This document shows, piece by piece, positions 27,065-34,809 of a DNA stretch of 64,000 bases (position 1 is the stretch's first letter; each line of letters begins with the position of its first letter). Source of the stretch: DATKUC01 sp964577375 (GTDB lineage Bacteria > Spirochaetota > Spirochaetia > DSM-27196 > DATKUC01). The stretch spans positions 1-64,000 of the forward strand of contig CAZNYW010000014.1 in NCBI GenBank assembly GCA_964577375.1, given 5' to 3'. The translations under genes were made by a program, and so were the position numbers. The notes under the pieces are model-generated. The model saw only the letters and a program-made list of their open reading frames with translations, was not told where the DNA came from and made no database searches.

Positions 27065-27724
27065 TCAGGGAAATAACGTAAGCTGGTGCGCGGGGCTCCT
27101 TATCATCTCCGAGGAACGGCTGATTACCCACTCCACCGGAGACAGCTGGAGCTCCCCGCCATCAATCGACACCGTCGAGGTGTCAACGAAGCCGCGAGCT
27201 TCCGCCCGCAGCCGATCGAGTTTTGCGCGAAGTGCCACGTGATCTTGCCTTCCGCCGTAGCCGACGAGCGACAGGTCTGCGCCGACAACCCGGTGACACG
27301 GCACAATCGGGTAGAGAGGATTGGTCGCCATCACCCTGCCTACCTCACGGGCAACGGTACCGGTGGCACCCGCGATGCTGCCGTAGGTAGTCACGTATCC
27401 GGCCGGAATCGACGCGGCGGCAAGCAGGATGGCGTGAAGGCGTTCCGGCAGGTACTCGCGGGAAAGCACGTAGCGCTTGTTCCGCTCGTCTCCCGCCTCG
27501 ATTTCGGCAAGCATCGCTATAACGTCCCGCGCGAATATGGACGCTTCGTCCGCCTGCCGACGCGGGGTCCCTGTCGGCAGATTCCGCTCGATGTCGGCCG
27601 TCGCACGCTCCCTGCTGGACTCGACCGTGGTCGCAACTATCTCCTCACCATGCCATGCAAGGCCGAACCAGGACTGTCCGATTTTCTCGACCCAGATTTC
27701 CACCATCGAGATAGTCTCTGGCAT
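27065..27724 (-). CDS. Methylated-DNA-[protein]-cysteine S-methyltransferase
   Basis: This 219-residue suicide repair protein has the active-site motif IVPCHRVVG with acceptor Cys, and the helix-turn-helix region IPAGYVTTYGSIAGATG. It removes alkyl groups from O6-alkylguanine. The N-terminal about 100 residues differ from Ogt, and a 35-residue tail follows the core. I chose ATG 27724; the longer reading to 27874 has an unlikely basic leader, and ATG 27706 is also possible. A repeated element shared with the arsM upstream region lies 42 bases before this start. Confidence 0.87.
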   Translation of the reverse strand: MPETISMVEIWVEKIGQSWFGLAWHGEEIVATTVESSRERATADIERNLPTGTPRRQADEASIFARDVIAMLAEIEAGDERNKRYVLSREYLPERLHAILLAAASIPAGYVTTYGSIAGATGTVAREVGRVMATNPLYPIVPCHRVVGADLSLVGYGGRQDHVALRAKLDRLRAEARGFVDTSTVSIDGGELQLSPVEWVISRSSEMIRSPAHQLTLFP

Positions 27725-27765
27725 CGATTTTACCACGAGCTGACGGTCGCGTCGACGCACTGCAT

Positions 27766-27793
27766 GGTATAACGAAGCCTGTTGATACCGCGC
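27766..27793. repeat. 28-base element, copy A (upstream of the alkyltransferase)
   Basis: This copy matches 31994-32021 at 26 of 28 positions, with common core GAAGCCTGTTGAT. Both copies lie 40-65 bases upstream of a leftward gene. A related version, TATCAACA then GCTT then ATAC with the same spacing, lies on the other strand at 32109. Confidence 0.8.
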
Positions 27794-27924
27794 CGCCATC
27801 TTCGAAGGGTGCCTGCGACGGCCTTCCCGCCGATTTCGGGCCGAATTCGGAGAAACTCTCAGGGAAAAGGCCAAAACATACGATATACTATTATCGATTC
27901 CAAATAATTCGGAGGTAACTCACA

Positions 27925-28146
27925 ATGGCCGAATGTGACTGTCTCGCAGGATGCCCGTTCTTTCACGACAGAATGGCAAACATGCCGGCTCTTTCCGGCA
28001 TCATGAAGAAGCGCTACTGCCTCGACGACTACATGAGCTGCGCGAGACACACCGTGAAAGAGGCGCTCGGCAAGGAAAAGGTGCCAGGCACCCTCTTTCC
28101 CAGCCAGCACGAGCGCGCGCGCGAGGTGATAGCACAGGGGGCCTGA
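27925..28146 (+). CDS. Conserved small Cys-containing protein of unknown function
   Basis: This 73-residue protein begins MAECDCLAGCPFFHDRMANM and continues with KKRYCLDDYMSCARH, giving five cysteines in a pattern I recall from short orphan proteins of anaerobes. GGAGGT lies eight bases before the ATG, so translation is likely. It opens the rightward arsenic-resistance run but its own promoter and the ArsR promoter are separate. The cysteines could bind metal or arsenic; that is speculation. Confidence 0.75.
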   Translation: MAECDCLAGCPFFHDRMANMPALSGIMKKRYCLDDYMSCARHTVKEALGKEKVPGTLFPSQHERAREVIAQGA

Positions 28147-28159
28147 GGACTCCGCCGAT

Positions 28160-28196
28160 TTGACATCTCAGAACGTATGCAGTATTCTGCATACGT
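28160..28196 (+). promoter_or_regulatory. Promoter and ArsR-type operator of the arsenic operon
   Basis: TTGACA (28160-28165), a 17-base spacer and TATTCT (28183-28188) form a near-consensus promoter. Embedded in it is a perfect inverted repeat with 10-base arms ACGTATGCAG (28173-28182) and CTGCATACGT (28187-28196) around TATT. A repressor bound there would cover the spacer, the -10 and the start point. Autorepression by the ArsR domain encoded immediately downstream is the obvious model. Confidence 0.72.
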
Positions 28197-29034
28197 GCAG
28201 CATTACCTTGATAAGCTGAAGGCAGCAGGCGACCCCGCTCGGTTCCGTCTCCTTCGCCTCCTTGACCTCGCTGGAACCGAGCTGTGCATCTGCGAGCTCG
28301 TCGACATTCTGCGGATTCCTCAATACGCGGTATCACGTGCGGCGCGCGCGCTCCGTACTGCCGGAATTCTCACCGAACGCCGGGAAGGCAAGCTTGTCTA
28401 CTACCGCATCGGCGAGGATCCGTTTGCCGGGCACCTGCTCACGCTGCTACGCACGATTCCCTCTGACGATGACGCCTACAGATTCGACCTCGACCGTCTC
28501 CGCTGGCGGCTCGACATTCGCAGAGAGGGGCATTGCACCGTTACCTATCGAAGCTCGAGCGAAGGCGCATCCGGCACAGAGAAGCCGCGCGTGCTCTTCG
28601 TCTGCATGCATAACAGCGCTCGAAGCCAGATCGCCGAGGAATACCTCAGACGGTACGGCGGTGACCTGTTCGAAGCGGAGAGCGCCGGGCTTACCCCCGG
28701 GGAGCTCAATCCGTTTGTGGTGGAGTCCCTTGCCGAGGAGGGGATCGACATCTCACACAAGAAATCGCGGAACGTCTTCGATCTCTACCGGGCGGGAAGG
28801 ACCTATTCCTACGTGATCACAGTCTGCAGCAGGGAGACTGAGGAGAATTGTCCAGTCTTCCCGGGACCGGTTCGGCGCGTGAACTGGCCCTTCGCCGACC
28901 CCGCAAAATTCGAAGGGGATACCCGGGAGGTGATGGAGAGGGTGCGGAAGCTGAGGGACGCCATTCGCGGGGAGATTGCGCAGTTTGTTGCGGTCCATGG
29001 AACCGGGCTGTCAACACAGGATCACCATGAGTAA
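28195..29034 (+). CDS. ArsR-type repressor fused to thioredoxin-type arsenate reductase
   Basis: The N-terminal winged helix (about 1-95) carries ELCICELVDIL, whose Cys-x-Cys in the recognition region is the arsenite-sensing motif of classical ArsR. The C-terminal half (about 130-275) is a low-molecular-weight phosphatase-fold ArsC with catalytic Cys-x5-Arg in VCMHNSARS and the two redox cysteines in VCSRETEENCPVF. One protein thus combines arsenite sensing and arsenate reduction. The frame opens at ATG 28177, but that codon lies inside the promoter and operator. GTG 28195 sits seven bases after the -10 and would give a leaderless message, so I prefer it. It overlaps the second arsC by eight bases. 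Confidence 0.88.
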   Translation: MQHYLDKLKAAGDPARFRLLRLLDLAGTELCICELVDILRIPQYAVSRAARALRTAGILTERREGKLVYYRIGEDPFAGHLLTLLRTIPSDDDAYRFDLDRLRWRLDIRREGHCTVTYRSSSEGASGTEKPRVLFVCMHNSARSQIAEEYLRRYGGDLFEAESAGLTPGELNPFVVESLAEEGIDISHKKSRNVFDLYRAGRTYSYVITVCSRETEENCPVFPGPVRRVNWPFADPAKFEGDTREVMERVRKLRDAIRGEIAQFVAVHGTGLSTQDHHE

Positions 29035-29473
29035 GCCGAGAGTACTTGCGATCTGCATTCACAACAGCGCGCGAAGCCAGATGGCGGAGGAATACCTTCG
29101 CAGGTACGGCGGGGATCTTTTCGACGTCGAAAGCGCCGGAATCGAGCCCGGCGCGCTCAACCCGATAGTAATCCGCCTCCTGCTTGAAGACGGAATCGAC
29201 ATCAGAGACAAGTCTACGCGGAGCGTCTTCGATCTGCATAGCTCGGGAAGGTCATTCCAATATGTAATTGCCGTATGCGATCCGGAGGCCCAGGAAAGAT
29301 GCCCTGTCTTCCCTGCCGAGAAGCGCCGTCTTCACTGGCCCTTCCCCGATCCTTCGAAAGCTTCCGGAACCGATTCCCAGAAGCTCGAATACGTACGGGA
29401 CATTCGGGATCAGATCCGGCAGCAGGTGGTTCGATTCGTTGAGGATTACCGCCGAAACGGTACGCGGGAATAG
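29027..29473 (+). CDS. arsC: Arsenate reductase, thioredoxin-coupled LMW-phosphatase fold
   Basis: This 148-residue stand-alone ArsC has catalytic Cys-x5-Arg in ICIHNSARS and the disulfide pair in VCDPEAQERCPVF. It reduces arsenate to arsenite, cycling electrons through thioredoxin. It is very similar to the ArsC half of the preceding fusion (both run SARSQ, AEEYLRRYGGDLF, WPF), which points to tandem duplication. ATG 29027 overlaps the previous stop by eight bases, with AGGA upstream. Confidence 0.92.
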   Translation: MSKPRVLAICIHNSARSQMAEEYLRRYGGDLFDVESAGIEPGALNPIVIRLLLEDGIDIRDKSTRSVFDLHSSGRSFQYVIAVCDPEAQERCPVFPAEKRRLHWPFPDPSKASGTDSQKLEYVRDIRDQIRQQVVRFVEDYRRNGTRE

Positions 29474-29491
29474 GCCGTGGAGAAATTGCCG

Positions 29492-30547
29492 ATGAAACAG
29501 GAGAAGGGAGGACATCTCTCGTTCTTCGACCGCTATCTTACTCTCTGGATCTTCCTCGTCATGGTCGCGGCGGTCCTGATGGGATTTCTGATCCCGCCGA
29601 TCGCCGGGTTCTGGGACAGCTTCTCAGTCGGTACGACCAATGTTCCGATCGCTATCGGGTTGATTCTCATGATGTACCCGCCGCTGGCGAAGGTGAAGTA
29701 CGAGGCCTTGCCGAAGGTGTTCGGCGAACGGCGTCTTCTGGGAATCTCGCTCGTTCAGAACTGGATTACGGGGCCCGTAGTCATGTTTCTCGCCGCAGTA
29801 ATCCTTCTGCGTGACCGGCCGGAGATGATGGTCGGGGTGATTCTCGTCGGGCTCGCACGATGCATTGCGATGGTGCTTGTCTGGAACGATCTGGCGAAGG
29901 GCGATTCGGAGCTTGCAGCGGGGCTGGTTGCATTCAATGCAATTTTCCAGGTTCTTTTCTATTCGGTCTATGCCTATCTTTTTGTGACGATCCTGCCCCC
30001 GCTTTTTGGATTGACGGGCGCGTCAGTTCACGTTTCCATCGGTCAGATCGCAGTGACGGTACTCATCTACCTTGGAATCCCTTTCGCCGCGGGAGCGATC
30101 GGGCGCTCGGCGCTGACCACGCTGAAGGGCAACGAATGGTACCGCAGCCGCTACCTCCCGAAGATCTCGATCCTCACCCCGGTTGCGCTCCTTTTTACGA
30201 TCTTTGTCATGTTCTCGCTCAAAGGTCGATCGATCGTAGAGCTTCCCCTCGATCTCCTGCGGGCGGCAATTCCGTACGTCATATACTTCGCCGTCATGTT
30301 CTTCTCCACCTTCTTTCTGGCAAAAAGAAGCGGGGTCCCCTATGAGCGGGCAACCACAGTCGCATTCACGGCAGGCAGCAACGATTTCGAGCTCGCGATC
30401 GCGGTGGCGGTGGCGGTTTTCGGCATCAATTCGGGCGCCGCATTCGCCACGGTGGTCGGACCTCTTGTCGAAGTTCCGGTTCTCGTGGGCCTTGTCAACT
30501 TCGCGCTTGTGATGAGAAGCAGATTCCGTGAAAGGACTCCGGCGTGA
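29492..30547 (+). CDS. acr3: ACR3-family arsenite efflux permease
   Basis: This 351-residue permease has ten predicted membrane segments and the family's functional Cys in LVGLARCIAMVLVWNDLAKG. NAIFQVLFYSVYAYLF and GSNDFELAIAVAVAVFG are further ACR3 hallmarks. It exports arsenite using the proton gradient. GGAG at 29479-29482 stands nine bases before ATG 29492, so that is preferred over GTG 29477. It overlaps the sigma-factor start by four bases. Confidence 0.93.
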   Translation: MKQEKGGHLSFFDRYLTLWIFLVMVAAVLMGFLIPPIAGFWDSFSVGTTNVPIAIGLILMMYPPLAKVKYEALPKVFGERRLLGISLVQNWITGPVVMFLAAVILLRDRPEMMVGVILVGLARCIAMVLVWNDLAKGDSELAAGLVAFNAIFQVLFYSVYAYLFVTILPPLFGLTGASVHVSIGQIAVTVLIYLGIPFAAGAIGRSALTTLKGNEWYRSRYLPKISILTPVALLFTIFVMFSLKGRSIVELPLDLLRAAIPYVIYFAVMFFSTFFLAKRSGVPYERATTVAFTAGSNDFELAIAVAVAVFGINSGAAFATVVGPLVEVPVLVGLVNFALVMRSRFRERTPA

Positions 30548-31122
30548 ATAGGCTGGATTCGGGACTGTATCATGAAATCCGCGATTTCATCGTGCGGAGA
30601 GCGCGGTCGGGTCCCGACGGCGAGGACCTGTGTCAGACAGTCTTTGAGCGAGTGTTGCCGAAGCTTGCCGGTGTCGATCCGTCCAATGTGCGGGCCTACT
30701 GCTTCGCCGCCGCACGACACGCACTCGCCGACTACTATCGAAACCGATCCGACCCGACGGTGCAGTTTTTCGCCGACCGGGACGCGGTAGATGCTGCGTC
30801 CGACCCATCGAAGGCGGCGGACCAGCGTGCAAGAGAGGTGCGCTCGCGGATACACCGATGGGTCCCGGACAGGATCGATTCACTCCCGGCAACCTACCGT
30901 GAACCGCTGAAGCTCTTTGTGCTCGAAGGCCGGAACGCAGCCGACATAGCAGAATCGCTTGGTCTGAGCGTTTCCGCGGTGAAGGTTCGTCTTCACCGCG
31001 GGCGACGGATGGTGCTCCGCAACATCGATGCCTGCTGCAGACTGTTACGTGACGCGCGCGGACAGGTGTTCGATTACGAAGAACGCCGGCCGGACGAAAG
31101 CTGTCCGGCCGGCTGTGCCTGA
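30544..31122 (+). CDS. ECF-type RNA polymerase sigma factor, SigZ-like
   Basis: This 192-residue sigma factor has region 2 (about 5-75; HEIRDFIVRRA, then GEDLCQTVFERVLPKL and RAYCFAAARHALADYYR) and region 4 (about 105-160; LPATYREPLKLFVLEGRNAA, then DIAESLGLSVSAVKVRLHRG). After region 4 is a tail with cysteines (DACCRLLRD, ESCPAGCA) like the SigZ group. GTG 30544 overlaps the acr3 stop (GTGA), so it is the last gene of the arsenic operon. No anti-sigma gene is adjacent; the Cys-rich tail might itself sense arsenite. It ends three bases from arsM on the other strand. Confidence 0.87.
   Translation: MNRLDSGLYHEIRDFIVRRARSGPDGEDLCQTVFERVLPKLAGVDPSNVRAYCFAAARHALADYYRNRSDPTVQFFADRDAVDAASDPSKAADQRAREVRSRIHRWVPDRIDSLPATYREPLKLFVLEGRNAADIAESLGLSVSAVKVRLHRGRRMVLRNIDACCRLLRDARGQVFDYEERRPDESCPAGCA
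31085..31113. terminator. Perfect 11-base hairpin between convergent sigma-factor and arsM genes
   Basis: Arms GCCGGCCGGAC (31085-31095) and GTCCGGCCGGC (31103-31113) flank a seven-base loop. It lies in the last codons of the sigma-factor gene, at the meeting point of two convergent genes. No T-run follows on either side, so termination is plausible but not certain. Confidence 0.45.
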
Positions 31123-31124
31123 AC

Positions 31125-31931
31125 CTACCTGCCCGGCTTTCTCGCGCGAATGAGCGCGGACACCGCATAGACCGGTGAATCCGAGCCGCCGTCAGCAGGC
31201 GGCGCCGCGACAATCTCGATACCCTCAAAGCCTGCGCCGGCAAGAAAGGCTTCGAGCTGTTCCACCGGTGCGGCACCGCTTACGCAGGAGGAGTAGGCGG
31301 TAGGATCGTTCCGCAGAGCCTCGGGCATCTCACGGACGGCGGCCATGTCGGATATGGAAAGACGCCCGCCGGGAACAAGCACCCGGAACACCTCCTGGAA
31401 TACCCGCGGCTTGTCGGCTGAAAGATTCACCACGCAGTTCGAAATGACGAGGTCAACCGATTCGTCGGCGGCCGGCAGGTTTTCGATCTCGCCGAGTCTG
31501 AACTCCACGTTCCGGTACCGGTCATCCCTGGCCGCCGAACGACGGGCGCGGTCGAGCATTTCCGGGGTCATGTCGACACCGATAACCGAACCTCTGCTTC
31601 CCACCTTCCCGGAGGCAATGAAGCAGTCGATCCCGCCGCCGCTTCCAAGATCGAGCACGCGCTCCCCTTCGCGGATATCGGCGAATCGTAGGGGATTGCC
31701 GCAGCCGAGTCCCAGGACCGATTCCTGCGGTATGTTCGCTATCTCGTCGGAACGGTATCCGGCGGCTATCTCCACCGCCACTCCGGCAGGCGACGCTGAA
31801 CCGCAGCATGACCCGGCGGCACGGTCGTCGGACGCGACGGCATCGTTCGCAGGGTCGCTTCCTTTTGCGGCCAGCGCCGACCGGTAGTAGTCTCGAACGG
31901 CACCATGGACATCGAATTGTTCATTACTCAT
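31125..31931 (-). CDS. arsM: Arsenite S-adenosylmethionine methyltransferase
   Basis: This 268-residue enzyme methylates arsenite. Family signatures are all present: VRDYYRSAL, AGSCCGSA, VLGLGCGNPLRFA, the SAM loop VLDLGSGGGIDCF, VISNCVVNLS and YSSCVSGA. The conserved cysteines in SCC, NCV and SCV bind As(III). AAAGGAGAGG lies six bases before the ATG. Its products (methylarsenicals) would suit the ArsP-type permease encoded divergently at 32449. Confidence 0.94.
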   Translation of the reverse strand: MSNEQFDVHGAVRDYYRSALAAKGSDPANDAVASDDRAAGSCCGSASPAGVAVEIAAGYRSDEIANIPQESVLGLGCGNPLRFADIREGERVLDLGSGGGIDCFIASGKVGSRGSVIGVDMTPEMLDRARRSAARDDRYRNVEFRLGEIENLPAADESVDLVISNCVVNLSADKPRVFQEVFRVLVPGGRLSISDMAAVREMPEALRNDPTAYSSCVSGAAPVEQLEAFLAGAGFEGIEIVAAPPADGGSDSPVYAVSALIRARKPGR

Positions 31932-31993
31932 GAAGAGCCTCTCCTTTCACCCCTGCAGACGAGGCAGACGGCCTGAGGTTACAGAAGTTGGAG

Positions 31994-32021
31994 GGTATAA
32001 AGAAGCCTGTTGATGCCGCGC
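31994..32021. repeat. 28-base element, copy B (upstream of arsM)
   Basis: This copy matches copy A (27766-27793) at 26 of 28 positions in the same orientation. It lies 63 bases upstream of the arsM start codon. The 270-base interval 31932-32201 has no gene and appears to be purely regulatory, serving two divergent units. Confidence 0.8.
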
Positions 32022-32108
32022 GCCCAGGTCAACGCCCTGAAAGAACCTACGATGCCGCTAGCGCAGTCTTGAAGTCAAAGACAGATCCTGCAATGACTTA
32101 GAGCGATT

Positions 32109-32168
32109 TATCAACACGCTTGTTGATACTCCGGAGAAGTTGACATGGCTATAACTATTTGGTAATAT
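32109..32168 (+). promoter_or_regulatory. Promoter with inverted-repeat operator for the thioredoxin/ArsP pair
   Basis: A perfect inverted repeat TATCAACA / TGTTGATA with a four-base centre lies at 32109-32128. It is followed by TTGACA (32140-32145), a 17-base spacer and TAATAT (32163-32168). The repeat sits just upstream of the -35. Its left half and spacing match the reverse complement of the 28-base elements upstream of arsM and the alkyltransferase. Confidence 0.6.
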
Positions 32169-32201
32169 TGCCATATAATCACACAATTTCGGAGGAAAAA
32201 T

Positions 32202-32441
32202 ATGACCGTGCAAATTCTGGGCGGTGGATGCCCGAAGTGTCATGCTCTCGAGCAAAATGCGCGTGACGCGCTCGCGAGGACCGGCCTCAGCGCCGAGATC
32301 GAGTTGATCACCGACATGAACAGGATAACCGAGATGGGAGTTCTCGTAACCCCTGCGCTCGCCGTCGACGGTACCGTCAAGGCATCAGGAAAGGTGCTGT
32401 CGGCCGATGAGATCGTGCCGATGCTCGGCGCGAAGGGGTGA
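32202..32441 (+). CDS. Small thioredoxin-fold redox-active disulfide protein
   Basis: This 79-residue glutaredoxin-like protein has the active site GGGCPKCHAL and the cis-Pro loop VLVTPALAVDG. Proteins of this kind are routinely encoded beside YraQ/ArsP permeases and may supply reducing power or carry metal(loid). The ribosome site is GGAGGAAA. It is followed seven bases later by the permease. Confidence 0.88.
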   Translation: MTVQILGGGCPKCHALEQNARDALARTGLSAEIELITDMNRITEMGVLVTPALAVDGTVKASGKVLSADEIVPMLGAKG

Positions 32442-32448
32442 TCGGAGC

Positions 32449-33675
32449 ATGGCGACTGCAGTTGAAGCGGAGGCGCCCGCGCGGCGCCTCCTGAATGCCA
32501 TTCGAAACAAGAAGAACCTATCGCTCGGCATCATCGCCGGCGTGTTTCTCATCGCCTACTTCGTCCCCTTCTCTTCGCCCCGCGTCACGGCGGCAGTCAA
32601 CGAGTCGTTCCTTATGCTCGGCGACTATGCACGGCGGCACGTGCTCCTCTGCCTCGTTCCCGCCCTCTTCATCGCCGGCGCCATAATGATCTTTCTGAAC
32701 CAACGGTCGGTGATCCGGTACCTTGGACCAAAGGCAAAAAGGATCGTAGCCTACTCGGTCGCCTCGGTTTCCGGAACCATCCTCGCGGTCTGCTCCTGTA
32801 CGGTGCTTCCGCTTTTCAAGGGGATATACCGAAAAGGCGCCGGACTTGGACCGGCGGTCAGCTTTCTCTACTCGGGACCGGCAATCAACGTGCTCGCCAT
32901 TGTGCTCACCGCAAACGTGCTGGGTTTCCGGCTCGGAGCGGCGCGGGCCGTCGGTGCGATCGCCTTTGCCTTTGTTGTCGGCATTCTCATGCACGCACTA
33001 TTCCGCAAGGAGGACGACGCCCGGGTCACCAATGAAGCAATGTTCGAAGCGCCCGATTCGGTCGAGCGGCCTCTTTGGAGAACCGTCCTCTTCATGGTTG
33101 CGCTGATCGGCATTCTCGTCTTTGTGAACTGGGCGCCTTCGGCCGGTTCCTTCACTGTCTGGGACGCTATATATCGGTACAAGTACCTGCTTACAGGGCT
33201 TTTCGCCGCGCTCCTGCTGTTCTCAGTAGTCCGATGGTTCAGCCGGGCAGACCTCTCCGACTGGGTCCGCGCGACACGGGATTTCGCGCTTCAGATTCTG
33301 CCTCTGCTTTTCGGAGGCGTTCTGGTTGCCGGTTTTCTTCTTGGCCGCCCCGGACACATGGCGCTCATTCCTGAACGGTGGATTGCGGCGGCGGTCGGAG
33401 GGAACTCACTCTGGTCGAACCTGTTTGCAAGCGTCGCCGGAGCGCTCATGTACTTCGCAACCCTCACCGAGGTTCCAATCCTTCAGGGCTTGCTAGGCTC
33501 CGGCATGGGTCAGGGACCGGCACTTGCGCTTCTTCTTGCCGGACCCTCGATGTCGCTTCCCTCGCTTCTCGTGATCGGATCCGAGCTCGGTCTCAGGAAG
33601 ACCGCCACCTATGCGGTACTTGTGATCGTTCTTTCCACCATCGTCGGGATGGGCTATGGAATGATCGTCGGCTGA
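32449..33675 (+). CDS. ArsP/YraQ-type permease (DUF318), probable methylarsenical exporter
   Basis: This 408-residue membrane protein has about eight to ten membrane segments in two halves. The family motif VCSCTVLPLFKGIYRKGAG carries the paired cysteines linked to As(III) binding, and FLYSGPAINVLAIVLTANVL and EVPILQGLLGSGMGQGPAL are further landmarks. ArsP homologues export trivalent methylated and aromatic arsenicals. Context with arsM supports that here. The ATG at 32449 was chosen; the frame stays open upstream into the thioredoxin gene. Confidence 0.87.
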   Translation: MATAVEAEAPARRLLNAIRNKKNLSLGIIAGVFLIAYFVPFSSPRVTAAVNESFLMLGDYARRHVLLCLVPALFIAGAIMIFLNQRSVIRYLGPKAKRIVAYSVASVSGTILAVCSCTVLPLFKGIYRKGAGLGPAVSFLYSGPAINVLAIVLTANVLGFRLGAARAVGAIAFAFVVGILMHALFRKEDDARVTNEAMFEAPDSVERPLWRTVLFMVALIGILVFVNWAPSAGSFTVWDAIYRYKYLLTGLFAALLLFSVVRWFSRADLSDWVRATRDFALQILPLLFGGVLVAGFLLGRPGHMALIPERWIAAAVGGNSLWSNLFASVAGALMYFATLTEVPILQGLLGSGMGQGPALALLLAGPSMSLPSLLVIGSELGLRKTATYAVLVIVLSTIVGMGYGMIVG

Positions 33676-33718
33676 GCGGCCGAGGGGCAACGAGCGAAGG
33701 TCGCCGGCAGCGTCGCCG

Positions 33719-34618
33719 TCAATGTCCGAGAGCGTTTGTAAGCATGAATACAAAGAGCAGCGGCAGGTAGAGCACGGACACCCGGAGCAGCCGCTTAGCC
33801 GCCATTTTGGTATTCACGACCGAGGTGTAGATGCCTGCTGCAAGAAATACGATGCCGAGCACGATCGCCGCAACGAGATAGACACTGCCCGCGAGCCCGG
33901 TGACGACAGGCAGCACGCTCACACCGAGCAGAAATAGAAGTGCGCTGATGATCTGGATGGGAACGCTCCAGCCGGTGCGATCCACAACCGGCAGAACCAG
34001 CATCCCGGCACGTTCATAGTCTTCGCGGTACATCAGATCGATAGAGAGAAAGTGCGGAAACTGCCAGAAGAACAGCACGCCAAAAAGTATCCACGCGTCG
34101 GGAGGAAGGGTTCCGGTAGCCGTCGCCCAGCCGAGAAGCGGGGGCGTCGCTCCCGAGAGAGCGCCGAGCGCCGTGTGGTAGGCGGTTCGGCGCTTCAGCG
34201 GCGTGTATACAAACAGGTAGCTCACCAGGGTAAAGAGCGCGACAAAGCCGCTCACCACGTTCAACAGCAGGAAATTGACCGCAAGTCCCACCGTAGATAG
34301 AACGGCTCCGAACCAGAACGCCTCCGACGCGGTCAGCCGGTTGCTGGGAAGCGGCCGCTTTCCGGTGCGCCGCATCAGTCCGTCCCATTCTCGTTCCAGG
34401 TAGTGATTCAGCGCAAAAATACCCGCAGCGAGGGACGCCGTTCCTATCAGTGCGAGCAGAGCCCGTCCGATGTCGAAACGTCCCGGCGAGGCAAGAAAGA
34501 AGGTAGCCATGGCCACGATCAGAATGAGCGTGGCGATGCGGGGCTTCGTCAGTTCGAAAAAAGCCTTCAGTTTTTCCGCGGGCGTGATCGATGGGACAAT
34601 GAGCCCCGCATCCTGCAT
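33719..34618 (-). CDS. cyoE: Protoheme IX farnesyltransferase
   Basis: This 299-residue UbiA-superfamily membrane enzyme attaches farnesyl to heme b, giving heme O for the quinol oxidase encoded divergently. The prenyl-diphosphate motif is NHYLEREWDGLMRRTGKRPL; the usual N-x3-D has Glu in place of the first Asp, a mild variation. A second acidic motif is near IDLMYREDYERAG. About eight or nine membrane segments are expected. ATG 34618 with GGAGG ten bases upstream gives the family's usual length; readings to 34654 or 34759 are longer and lack a ribosome site. Confidence 0.9.
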   Translation of the reverse strand: MQDAGLIVPSITPAEKLKAFFELTKPRIATLILIVAMATFFLASPGRFDIGRALLALIGTASLAAGIFALNHYLEREWDGLMRRTGKRPLPSNRLTASEAFWFGAVLSTVGLAVNFLLLNVVSGFVALFTLVSYLFVYTPLKRRTAYHTALGALSGATPPLLGWATATGTLPPDAWILFGVLFFWQFPHFLSIDLMYREDYERAGMLVLPVVDRTGWSVPIQIISALLFLLGVSVLPVVTGLAGSVYLVAAIVLGIVFLAAGIYTSVVNTKMAAKRLLRVSVLYLPLLFVFMLTNALGH

Positions 34619-34809
34619 CGATGTACTGCCTCCGGCTGCTTCGCGAGTTATCATCACTGTAATGGTAATAAACAGGGGGGGCTTCGGATACCAATTTTGA
34701 TGCGCGCGACGGAAAAACCCTGAAAGTTGACGGATTTTCGGAAGTTTCTTGACATCCAATAGAAAATATATGATTGATTAGATGTGATTTGCGGGAGTGA
34801 GGTTACGCG

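Noticed and set aside
27766..32021. The two 28-base direct repeats as ends of a mobile element or integron attachment sites
   Set aside because: No transposase or integrase lies between or beside them, the integron core GTTRRRY does not match, and both copies sit at promoter distance from a gene, which favours a regulatory role.
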